NCBI GenBank assembly: GCA_900316355.1
Contig: ONCQ01000031.1
Coordinates: 43,007-107,006 of the forward strand
DNA length: 64,000 nucleotides
Origin: an uncultured Prevotellaceae bacterium
GTDB lineage: Bacteria; Bacteroidota; Bacteroidia; Bacteroidales; Bacteroidaceae
Reading direction: 5' to 3'
Shown here: positions 57,125 through 64,000 of the stretch, in pieces
Numbering within the stretch: position 1 is the first letter of the stretch
How the letters are laid out: the number at the start of each line of letters is the position of its first letter
Position numbers and translations under genes: made by a program
Notes under the pieces: model-generated
Seen by the model: the letters and a program-made list of their open reading frames with translations, nothing else
What the model was told of the DNA's origin: nothing
The model's database searches: none

Positions 57125-58612
57125 CTAAAATATATTATCTGTTGAATCACCCGGTGAGGATGGCGTCAGCCCCATTTTTTTGGCCTTCTCGATAACGAAA
57201 GTAAGGGCGGCGGCATGTTCGTTGGGGATGATACCATCGAGGATGGCATCTTTTACAGCGGTCTTAAGAATACCGACTTCGCGGCAAGGAGGCAGATGGA
57301 AATATTCCATAATTTCTTCACCGCTAACGGGCGGTTGGAAATTGCGGATGCGGTCACGCTCCTCCAGATCCACAAGTTTCTGACGCACGAGCTTGAAGTT
57401 ATCGAGAAAGCGTTGCTTACGCTGCTCGTTCTTGCTGGTGATGTCAGCCTCACACAGCAGCATCAGGTCGTCAATATCATCGCCTGCCTCAAAGAGTAAG
57501 CGGCGCACGGCACTGTCTGTCACTTCGTTGTCAGCGATGACGATGGGGCGCATGTGCAGTGATACCAGTTTCTGTACATACTTCATGCGGTCGTCCAATG
57601 GCAACTTCAGGCGCCGGAAAATTTGAGGCACCATCTTCTCACCTATATAATTATGGTTGTGGAACGTCCACCCCAGCTGTGCATCCCAACGCTTGGATTT
57701 GGGTTTGCCGATATCATGGAGCAGGGCCGCCCAGCGTAGCCAAAGGCCATCGTCCACTCTCTCGGTACTGTCTGAACGGAGAGTACGGACAACATTCGTC
57801 AGCACCTCCAATGTGTGCCAAAGGTTATCTTTATGCGCACGGCCGTTGATTGTTTCCACTCCGTGAAGTGCATAGAGTTCGGGAAAGATAAGCTCCATCA
57901 AACCACATTGAAACAGAAGCTCGAACCCACGAGCGGGACTCTCGGAGGCCATGATTTTCTGCAGTTCGTCGATGATGCGCTCACCTGAGATAATCTTGAT
58001 GCGTTCACGGTTGCGTTCCAATGCCTCAAAGGTCTCGGGCTCAATCTCAAAATTAAGTTGTGTGGCAAAACGGATGCAACGCATCATGCGTAGCGGGTCA
58101 TCGGAGAATGTGATATCTGGGTCCAGGGGTGTCGCGATGATGCGGTCCTCCAAATCCCACACGCCGTCAAAGGGATCTACCAACTCGCCGAATCGTGGCG
58201 CATTCAGACAGATGGCCATGGCATTGATGGTGAAGTCGCGTCTTTGCTGGTCGTCTTCCAATGAGCCATCCTCCACGATGGGCTTGCGGGAATCGTGGCT
58301 ATAACTCTCGCGGCGGGCACCTACAAACTCCACCTCCAGCTCACGGGCCTTAACCTGTGCTGTGCCGAAGTTCTTGAAGACACTCACATGAGCCCCCTTT
58401 CCTAAGCGCTTTGCAACAACCTTTGCCAACTCAATGCCGCTTCCCACACATACGACATCAATATCCTTTGACGGACGCTCTAAAAACAGGTCGCGTACGA
58501 AGCCGCCGACGACATAGCATTCCACACCCATCTCATCGGCGCTTTGACCGATGATGTGGAAGATGGGACGGTCGAGGATCGTGGCGAGTTGTTGGCGGTC
58601 GAGATGTCTCAT
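57125..58612 (-). CDS. cca: CCA tRNA nucleotidyltransferase with HD domain
   Basis: A 495-residue class II enzyme. The nucleotidyltransferase head has YVVGGFVRDLFLERPSKDID (GG, R, DxD), DFTINAMAI and DDPLRMMRCIRFATQL. The C-terminal HD phosphohydrolase domain has LLHDIGKPKSKRW. It adds or repairs the 3' CCA of tRNAs. The frame is open to 58897, but the upstream codons overlap the divergent gene and the -7 box, so ATG 58612 is used. The length with HD domain is normal for Bacteroidetes. Confidence 0.93.
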   Translation of the reverse strand: MRHLDRQQLATILDRPIFHIIGQSADEMGVECYVVGGFVRDLFLERPSKDIDVVCVGSGIELAKVVAKRLGKGAHVSVFKNFGTAQVKARELEVEFVGARRESYSHDSRKPIVEDGSLEDDQQRRDFTINAMAICLNAPRFGELVDPFDGVWDLEDRIIATPLDPDITFSDDPLRMMRCIRFATQLNFEIEPETFEALERNRERIKIISGERIIDELQKIMASESPARGFELLFQCGLMELIFPELYALHGVETINGRAHKDNLWHTLEVLTNVVRTLRSDSTERVDDGLWLRWAALLHDIGKPKSKRWDAQLGWTFHNHNYIGEKMVPQIFRRLKLPLDDRMKYVQKLVSLHMRPIVIADNEVTDSAVRRLLFEAGDDIDDLMLLCEADITSKNEQRKQRFLDNFKLVRQKLVDLEERDRIRNFQPPVSGEEIMEYFHLPPCREVGILKTAVKDAILDGIIPNEHAAALTFVIEKAKKMGLTPSSPGDSTDNIF

Positions 58613-58661
58613 GAGCGCTGAAAAATGAAGTTTCGAGAGTTGAAGGTTGTTAAAACTGCGG

Positions 58662-58669
58662 CAAAAGTA
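58662..58669 (-). promoter_or_regulatory. -7 box of cca-patatin
   Basis: TACTTTTG on the minus strand, 49 bases before ATG 58612. Confidence 0.65.
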
Positions 58670-58723
58670 ATAAAAAAGGTTGAGCCGGAGGGCTTGAATG
58701 AGTGTTTTTTTGAAGAAAAAGCC

Positions 58724-58731
58724 TACTTTTG
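58724..58731 (+). promoter_or_regulatory. -7 box of the small lipoprotein gene, eight bases from the ATG
   Basis: TACTTTTG followed by CAACTGCT and then the ATG. The leader would be very short. Confidence 0.65.
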
Positions 58732-58739
58732 CAACTGCT

Positions 58740-59192
58740 ATGAAAAAGATAAGACTTTTATATCTTCTTTTAACTGTTGCTGCCATGTTTTCATGCACAG
58801 CAAAGAATGAAGTTTCCGATGCCCCCGCTGCTGAGATGCTTGAGGAGGCCCGCACGTTGATGGAGAAAAAAGAGTTCTCGGCTGCTCGTGATACCATCCT
58901 GAGTATGCGTCAGCGATATCCACAGGCTTTGGATGTGCGCCGAGCCGCTATCCTCACGTTGGATAGCGTAGAACTTCTTGCGGCACGTGATAGCGTAGTG
59001 GCTTATGAGCAGACGTTGCAGGCTGAACGCGAGCGTTTCCAGCAGATGCAACCTCGTGTGGACGGTCATACTAACGATGCTTACTATGAGCAGCAGCGCC
59101 TCGTGATGGCCATGGACCAGCGCTATGATGAGCTCTGCGCCAAGGTGAAGTTCTTCCTGCGAAAGATGGATATTGACAAGCAGGCAAAGTAA
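58740..59192 (+). CDS. Small lipoprotein with helical/TPR-like body
   Basis: A 150-residue protein with lipobox MFSC (Cys19). The mature part is helical (EMLEEARTLMEKKEFSAARD, YPQALDVRRAAILTLDSVEL), resembling a single TPR followed by a coiled coil (YEQTLQAERERFQQMQ). No catalytic motif. ATG 58740 is used because 58698 lies upstream of the -7 box. Role unknown; an envelope scaffold is plausible from fold and lipidation. Confidence 0.75.
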   Translation: MKKIRLLYLLLTVAAMFSCTAKNEVSDAPAAEMLEEARTLMEKKEFSAARDTILSMRQRYPQALDVRRAAILTLDSVELLAARDSVVAYEQTLQAERERFQQMQPRVDGHTNDAYYEQQRLVMAMDQRYDELCAKVKFFLRKMDIDKQAK

Positions 59193-59194
59193 AA

Positions 59195-59223
59195 GCCCGT
59201 CAGGAATCACTTCCTAACGGGCC
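59195..59223 (+). terminator. Terminator after the small lipoprotein gene
   Basis: GCCCGTCAGGAA pairs with TTCCTAACGGGC (one mismatch) around a short loop, directly after the stop codon. Confidence 0.7.
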
Positions 59224-59270
59224 CGGCTATTAATGAATAAATTGTTTGTTACTTTTTTAGTGTCAGTTGT

Positions 59271-59363
59271 TTAGTCAAGATGACTGTTAAAAACTGAAGC
59301 ATTACTAACGATTGCTGCAATTGCTACAATTGCGAAAGCAATAGAAGTTGTTACTGAAGTCAT
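59271..59363 (-). CDS. Predicted 30-residue membrane peptide
   Basis: MTSVTTSIAFAIVAIAAIVS then NASVFNSHLD: one hydrophobic helix with a short polar tail. It is supported by a TACCTTTG box at 59457-59464, ~85 bases of leader with a GGACCT/AGGTCC hairpin, and an AAAAGGATT stretch before the ATG. The frame continues upstream of this ATG, but those codons lie before the promoter or in the leader. There is no homologue I can name. Confidence 0.5.
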   Translation of the reverse strand: MTSVTTSIAFAIVAIAAIVSNASVFNSHLD

Positions 59364-59456
59364 AATCCTTTTACCTTTAAATTCTACTTTTGTTATCCTA
59401 TTTGTGCTTTTCTTTATGTGGACCTCGCTAGGTCCTGTGTTTTTCTTTTGACAATG

Positions 59457-59464
59457 CAAAGGTA
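59457..59464 (-). promoter_or_regulatory. -7 box of the 30-residue peptide gene
   Basis: TACCTTTG followed by CATTG on the minus strand. The only open frame in reach is 59363-59271. Confidence 0.7.
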
Positions 59465-59710
59465 CTGCCTTTTTGCGTTTAAAAGACCGAAAAAACATGC
59501 TAAAAAGCATAGAAATAGCCGTTTCGTTGACCTCTATCAAGAAAAACGGCTTGTTCTGAACTTCTTGATGTATATCGGGTCTTCGGACAAAAGTGCATGT
59601 AAATCTGCCAATTTGGCGGTGGTGTAATGTGAACACCTATAAACGCTTAAATCACGTTAAAATGTTGCAATTTCATCTCTCAAAGTGTAGGAAGGGTGAA
59701 AATAAAACTA

Positions 59711-59718
59711 TATATTTG
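59711..59718 (+). promoter_or_regulatory. -7 box of the 37-residue protein gene
   Basis: TATATTTG followed by CA, ~76 bases before ATG 59795. Confidence 0.65.
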
Positions 59719-59794
59719 CAGGCAAATAACGAGGAGCATATCCTGAGAATGAGTAATCTCTGATTCACTAACCCTAAACTAAGGAGGACTTGCT

Positions 59795-59908
59795 ATGAAA
59801 CCAAAAAAGAAAATGCATGATCAGGAAGAGTACGAATTGGATAACTACCTGAACGATGAGGACCTGTACTATCAGACCTGTAGTAACGGAGTCATGTGGT
59901 ATAGTTGA
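59795..59908 (+). CDS. Predicted 37-residue charged protein
   Basis: MKPKKKMHDQEEYELDNYLN then DEDLYYQTCSNGVMWYS. A basic start is followed by an acidic, Tyr-rich body with one Cys. Support: -7 box at 59711, an unusually good ribosome-binding site (AAGGAGGA, 6 bases before the ATG) in a phylum that rarely uses one, and an intrinsic terminator 9 bases after the stop. A five-codon frame (ATGAGTAATCTCTGA) lies in the leader at ~59749. No family recognised. Confidence 0.7.
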   Translation: MKPKKKMHDQEEYELDNYLNDEDLYYQTCSNGVMWYS

Positions 59909-59916
59909 GAACAAAT

Positions 59917-59950
59917 AAACAACCCCACCGACTCTCGGCGGGGTTGTTTA
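59917..59950 (+). terminator. Terminator of the 37-residue protein gene
   Basis: AAACAACCCCACCGA pairs with TCGGCGGGGTTGTTT (one mismatch), followed by ATT. It separates the small gene from pfkA. Confidence 0.8.
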
Positions 59951-60027
59951 TTAAATGTGGTAATCAGAGAACAATTCATTAAAGCATAATCTAAAATTTA
60001 AACATCATAAAAGCATAAAGACTGATA

Positions 60028-61005
60028 ATGGGGAAGATAAAGACTATTGGCATTCTGACATCAGGCGGTGATGCTCCTGGTATGAATGCGGCTATCCGTG
60101 CGGTAACCCGTGCCGGAATCTATAACGGATACACCATCAAAGGTGTTTATCGTGGTTACGAAGGGTTGATGAGAGATGAGGTAAAGACGTTTACTACGGA
60201 AGATGTTAGTGGCATCATTATGCGTGGTGGAACCATATTGAAGACTGCCAGAAGTCAGGATTTTATGAAGCCAGAGGGGCGGAAAAGAGCTTATGAAACC
60301 TGTATGCGCGAAGGCATCGATGCTCTTGTTGTTATCGGAGGAAATGGTTCCTTAACAGGCGCTCAGGCGTTTGCTGAAGAACACGACTTTCAAGTTATCG
60401 GATTGCCAGGTACTATCGACAATGACTTATATGGTACGGATGCTACCATCGGTTACGACACATCAATGAATACAATCATGGAGTGTGTAGATCGTATCCG
60501 TGATACGGCCAACTCCCATGAGCGCATCTTCTTTGTCGAGGTGATGGGCCGTGAGGCAGGTTATTTGGCGCAGAATTGTGCCATCGCATGTGGCGCTGAG
60601 GCTGCCATCATCCCAGAGGATATGACGGATGCCGACCAACTGGCAGAATTTATGCATCGTGGGATTCGTAAGTCAAAGAAGTCTTGTATCGTTATCGTTT
60701 CTGAAAGTCCAAAATGTGGCGCTATGTACTATGCTGAGCGTGTGAAGAAGGAGTTCCCTGGATTCGATGTGCGCGTTTCCATCCTCGGCCACCTGCAGAG
60801 AGGTGGAAGTCCGTCGGCACGTGATAGAATCCTTGCCAGCTGCATGGGCGTTGGTGCCATTGATGCCATCAAGCAGGGTATGCGCAATGTAATGATTGGC
60901 TACCGCTATAATGATGTGGCTTACGTGCCCTTCTCGGAGTGTATTCGCACGGATAAACCCTTTGACAAGCGCCTTATCACTGTGCTGAACGAGTTGAGTA
61001 TATAA
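60028..61005 (+). CDS. pfkA: ATP-dependent 6-phosphofructokinase
   Basis: A 325-residue enzyme. The nucleotide loop is [14 protein letters not shown], the substrate/catalytic block is [20 protein letters not shown] with Asp131 and Asp133 (base in TIDND), then MGREAGYLA and [12 protein letters not shown]. The phosphate-donor motif reads GGNGS (104-108) where E. coli PfkA has GGDGS. Gly107 is kept, which indicates ATP and not PPi as donor, and Asn for Asp is, as I recall, normal in Bacteroidales. Upper glycolysis. No TAnnTTTG box is evident in the 78 bp before it. Confidence 0.93.
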   Translation: MGKIKTIGILTSGGDAPGMNAAIRAVTRAGIYNGYTIKGVYRGYEGLMRDEVKTFTTEDVSGIIMRGGTILKTARSQDFMKPEGRKRAYETCMREGIDALVVIGGNGSLTGAQAFAEEHDFQVIGLPGTIDNDLYGTDATIGYDTSMNTIMECVDRIRDTANSHERIFFVEVMGREAGYLAQNCAIACGAEAAIIPEDMTDADQLAEFMHRGIRKSKKSCIVIVSESPKCGAMYYAERVKKEFPGFDVRVSILGHLQRGGSPSARDRILASCMGVGAIDAIKQGMRNVMIGYRYNDVAYVPFSECIRTDKPFDKRLITVLNELSI

Positions 61006-61056
61006 TAGATTGCTTTACATGGAGTTAAATCAATCTCTACATGATTTTATAGGACA

Positions 61057-61272
61057 ATGGACAAAATACAAATCGGAGAGAACGCCGGCATCGTCTGGCG
61101 CACATTGGAGAGCAGAGGCGCCCTCTCTATTGAGAGTCTGCAGTCAGAAACAGGCTTGGAAATAAACGCTTTATACATGGCCATCGGCTGGCTTGCTCGC
61201 GAAGATAAAATCAACTTCAATATAGAGAATGGTGTCACTTCTGTCTATCTCTATCAAGAATATTATTATTGA
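61057..61272 (+). CDS. Winged helix-turn-helix protein (DUF2582-like)
   Basis: A 71-residue protein: GIVWRTLESRGALSIESLQS, then TGLEINALYMAIGWLARED and a beta wing (KINFNIENGVTSVYL). This matches the small DUF2582-type winged-helix family of Bacteroidetes. It lies 51 bp after pfkA and 23 bp before the phosphorylase gene, all in one direction. Operon context with glycogen and glycolysis genes suggests a link to carbon storage, but no target is known. Confidence 0.85.
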   Translation: MDKIQIGENAGIVWRTLESRGALSIESLQSETGLEINALYMAIGWLAREDKINFNIENGVTSVYLYQEYYY

Positions 61273-61295
61273 ATTAAATAAGAAGCTAAGGATTT

Positions 61296-63872
61296 ATGAA
61301 GATTAAAGCAGATTACGCTAATGCTCCGCAGTGGAGACTCTTAACCGTAAAGGCCACACTCCCTGAGGAATTGAAGTGTTTAGATGAGATTGCCCACAAC
61401 ATGTGGTGGGTGTGGAACTACGATGCGCGCGATTTGTTCCGTGATCTATCTCCCGAACTTTATCATGACGTGCGTCACAATCCTGTGATGCTTTTGGAAC
61501 GCCTGACCTATGACCGCAAGAAAGAGATTCTGCAGGACAAGGCGCTGATGAAACGAGTGAAGGATGTTTATGCCTCTTTCCGCAAGTACATGGATGTGAA
61601 GCCTGATAGTTCCCGCCCGTCGGTGGCATACTTCTGCATGGAATACGGCATACATTCGGCTCTGAAAATCTATAGCGGTGGCCTTGGTATGCTGGCTGGT
61701 GACTATGTGAAGGAGGCCAGTGATTCGAATGTTGACATGTGTGCCGTAGGCTTCCTCTATCGCTTCGGGTATTTTACTCAGAGCTTGGCCATGGACGGAC
61801 AGCAGATTGCCAATTATGAGGCTCAGAATTTTGGGTCGCTGCCTATAGTGCGCCAACTCGATGCAGACGGTAACCCGCTTGTCATCGATGTGCCGTACAA
61901 CAACTATATGGTTCACGCCTATGTTTGGCGTGTCAATGTCGGCCGCGTGAAGCTCTACCTGTTAGATACCGATAATGAGATGAATTCAGAGTATGATAAA
62001 CCCATCACTCATGCTCTTTACGGCGGAGACTGGGAGAATCGTCTGAAGCAGGAAATCCTCTTGGGCATTGGTGGTATGTTACTGTTGAAGAAGCTCGGCA
62101 TCAAGAAAGATATCTATCATTGCAACGAGGGTCATGCAGCCCTTTGCAACCTGCAACGCTTGTGTGACTATATTGATGACGGCTTAACGTTTAACCAGGC
62201 GATGGAGCTGGTTCGTGCCAGCGGCCTGTACACCGTACATACTCCTGTTCCTGCCGGCCATGACTATTTCGAAGAGGGACTCTTTGGCAAGTACATGGGT
62301 GCTTATCCTACAAAGCTTGGTATTACATGGGATGAGTTCATAGGTATGGGACGCACGAACCCTGACGACCATAATGAGAAGTTCTGTATGAGTACTTTCG
62401 CCTGCAACACCTGTCAGGAAGTGAATGGCGTTAGTTGGCTTCATGGGGAAGTCAGTAAGAAGATGTTCAATAACATCTGGTCTGGCTACTACCCCGAGGA
62501 GAGTCATGTGGGCTATGTCACCAATGGCGTTCACTTCCCCACATGGGCAGCTCCTGAATGGCGTAAGATTTATGACAAGTACTTCGACCCGAAGTTCATG
62601 AGCGACCAGTCCAACGAGGAGATTTGGCACGGCATCTACAACTGTCCCGATGAGGAAATTTGGGCCACACGCCAGGTGCTGAAGAAAAAGCTCTTTGATT
62701 ATGTCCAGATACAGTTCCGTGATACGTGGCTGAAGAACCAAGGTGATCCCTCGCGCGTAACAAAGATGCTTGAGCGTTTCAACCCTAATGCGTTGGTCAT
62801 TGGCTTCTGCCGTCGATTCGCGACTTACAAACGCGCACATTTGCTGTTTAGCGATCTGGAGCGTCTCTCAAAGATTGTGAACAATCCGGAATGCCCTGTT
62901 GTCTTCCTCTTTGCCGGTAAAGCACATCCTGCTGACGGCGCTGGTCAGGGGTTGATAAAGATGATTTACGAGATCTCACAGCGTTCAGAGTTCCAGGGAA
63001 AGGTGATTTTTGTCGAGGACTACGATTTCATGCTTGCTCGCAACCTCGTAGCAGGCGTAGATATCTGGATGAATACACCGACACGCCCGATGGAAGCCAG
63101 CGGAACCAGTGGCGAGAAGGCCGAGATGAATGGTGTTGTGAACCTCAGCGTGAAGGATGGCTGGTGGCTGGAGGGCTATCGCGAGGGCGCCGGATGGGCA
63201 CTGACCGAAAAGCGTACCTATCAGAACCAAGAATATCAGGACCGCCTCGATGCCGCAAATATCTATAACTTGCTCGAGAACGAGATTGTGCCCCTCTATT
63301 ATAAGAAGGACAAGAAAGGCATCTCAAAGGAATGGATTACTGTTATCAAGAACTCCATTGCGCAGATAGCACCTCACTACACCATGAAGCGTCAGTTGGA
63401 CGATTACTACTCGAAGTTCTATGAGAAAGAAGCCAAGCGTTTCAAGAACATCTCCAAGGATAACTATCGTCTGGCTAAGGAGATTGCCCATTGGAAGGAA
63501 GCTGTTGCTGAGCGTTGGGATGATATCTGTGTCGTTAGCAGCGAGTACTCATTCCCATCTACCGGTGGTGAGACTGGGCAAAGCTATCAGCTGAAGTTCG
63601 TCATCAATGAGCAAGGTCTTGATGATGCCGTCGGCTTGGAGAAAGTGAACATCTTGGTTGACAAGGATGGCACAGAGCATGTCTTCAGCGTAGAGCCGTT
63701 GAATGTTACCGGTCGTGAGGGTAATTTCTATACCTTTGAAGCTACGCAGTCTCCCAAGCAGTCTGGAGAGTACAAGAGTGCAGTGCGTATGTACCCGAAG
63801 AACAAGCTGTTGCCTCACCGCCAGGATTTCTGCTATGTGAAGTGGCTGGAGCTTCCGGTGCTTACTAACTAA
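61296..63872 (+). CDS. glgP: Alpha-glucan (glycogen/maltodextrin) phosphorylase
   Basis: An 858-residue phosphorylase of the bacterial alpha-glucan family: N-terminal helical region ([20 protein letters not shown]), [20 protein letters not shown] with [30 protein letters not shown], and the PLP lysine ~608 in [14 protein letters not shown]. The last ~110 residues form an extra beta domain ([20 protein letters not shown]). It releases glucose-1-phosphate from glycogen in the cytoplasm and so feeds the glycolytic step encoded just upstream. Length is normal for this class. Confidence 0.93.
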   Translation: MKIKADYANAPQWRLLTVKATLPEELKCLDEIAHNMWWVWNYDARDLFRDLSPELYHDVRHNPVMLLERLTYDRKKEILQDKALMKRVKDVYASFRKYMDVKPDSSRPSVAYFCMEYGIHSALKIYSGGLGMLAGDYVKEASDSNVDMCAVGFLYRFGYFTQSLAMDGQQIANYEAQNFGSLPIVRQLDADGNPLVIDVPYNNYMVHAYVWRVNVGRVKLYLLDTDNEMNSEYDKPITHALYGGDWENRLKQEILLGIGGMLLLKKLGIKKDIYHCNEGHAALCNLQRLCDYIDDGLTFNQAMELVRASGLYTVHTPVPAGHDYFEEGLFGKYMGAYPTKLGITWDEFIGMGRTNPDDHNEKFCMSTFACNTCQEVNGVSWLHGEVSKKMFNNIWSGYYPEESHVGYVTNGVHFPTWAAPEWRKIYDKYFDPKFMSDQSNEEIWHGIYNCPDEEIWATRQVLKKKLFDYVQIQFRDTWLKNQGDPSRVTKMLERFNPNALVIGFCRRFATYKRAHLLFSDLERLSKIVNNPECPVVFLFAGKAHPADGAGQGLIKMIYEISQRSEFQGKVIFVEDYDFMLARNLVAGVDIWMNTPTRPMEASGTSGEKAEMNGVVNLSVKDGWWLEGYREGAGWALTEKRTYQNQEYQDRLDAANIYNLLENEIVPLYYKKDKKGISKEWITVIKNSIAQIAPHYTMKRQLDDYYSKFYEKEAKRFKNISKDNYRLAKEIAHWKEAVAERWDDICVVSSEYSFPSTGGETGQSYQLKFVINEQGLDDAVGLEKVNILVDKDGTEHVFSVEPLNVTGREGNFYTFEATQSPKQSGEYKSAVRMYPKNKLLPHRQDFCYVKWLELPVLTN

Positions 63873-64000
63873 AGTGGAAATACGATAAAAATAGCCCCGC
63901 CATCGGGATGGCACTGAAAAAGTCTTCCATTTAAAGAGGCTACCTTGATTATTCATTAAAAGCAGATTGCATATATCCGTTAGCTGCGGTTTTGCAATCT
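63873..64000. other. Window end, no gene seen
   Basis: The 128 bp after glgP contain a short hairpin (GCCATCGGGATGGC, 63899-63912) followed by A-rich sequence. It may be a weak terminator. No start of another gene is visible. Confidence 0.5.

Noticed and set aside
60130-60380. Asn in place of Asp in the PfkA GGDGS motif as an inactivating change
   Set aside because: GGNGS is, as I recall, the normal form in Bacteroidales PfkA, and all other catalytic blocks are intact.
1-64000. tRNA or rRNA genes
   Set aside because: No cloverleaf-like sequence with the TTCGANNC loop in context, and no 16S/23S segments, were noticed on either strand.

Overview
The window looks like chromosomal DNA from an anaerobic Bacteroidales bacterium, most likely Prevotellaceae. 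Three things point there. Almost every transcription unit starts with the Bacteroidetes -7 box TAnnTTTG. Many families are typical of the phylum (DUF5723, DUF3276/PUR, DUF5606, RprX/RprY, TamL, GldB-like, BspA-type LRR and PCMD lipoproteins, GGGtGRT protein). Protein ends such as the C-terminal NLAGQRL...GLNIVNGKKV are usual in Prevotella secreted proteins. The genus is an inference. I see no rRNA, tRNA, CRISPR array, prophage or conjugative module.

Layout. 0.1-7.4 kb: a 7TM AraC-type regulator, a DUF5723/lipoprotein operon, a duplicated fragment of the regulator, and an outer-membrane protein/lipoprotein pair. 7.5-11.5 kb: DUF3276 and the housekeeping run nusB-yajC-ybbR-coaE-DUF5606. 11.5-17.4 kb: a sialidase, the RprX/RprY two-component system, the ribosomal operon rpsF-rpsR-rplI and a small lipoprotein. 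17.6-28.6 kb: mtaB, a GT2 glycosyltransferase, a K+-dependent membrane pyrophosphatase and a complete RND efflux operon. 28.8-31.3 kb: a GGGtGRT protein, an IscU-like scaffold and a divergent C_GCAxxG_C_C protein, which together look like a poorly characterised Fe-S/redox module. 31.3-36.9 kb is an accessory, repeat-rich stretch: a candidate small RNA, a large palindrome, BspA-LRR and PCMD lipoproteins, a MITE-like repeat, a 5'-truncated RloB gene and a frameshifted REP-associated transposase. 36.9-44.3 kb: an arabinogalactan-degrading set (GH51, secreted binding protein, GH53) followed closely by a RelA/SpoT-type synthetase. 44.3-64 kb: a gene-free stretch with a second candidate RNA, rmuC, rRNA/tRNA methyltransferases, a GldB-like protein, an iron-sulfur flavoprotein, tamB-tamL, cca-patatin, two tiny genes, pfkA, a winged-helix protein and a glycogen phosphorylase.

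The most unusual feature is a family of GC-rich palindromic elements. They sit between genes and also inside or at the ends of coding regions: three in one tolC gene, and others in mtaB, the glycosyltransferase and tamL. All are translated in frame. The window also holds a REP-associated tyrosine transposase gene, broken by a 5-bp duplication inside a 30-bp minisatellite, that could have moved such elements. Other notable points are two structured non-coding transcription units with their own promoters and terminators, two very small genes (37 and 30 codons) with their own promoters, and three genes that start so close to the -7 box that their mRNAs are probably leaderless.

Limits: all calls come from reading the sequence. 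No alignment, folding or database search was run, and start sites are inferred from promoter position, signal peptides and remembered family lengths.
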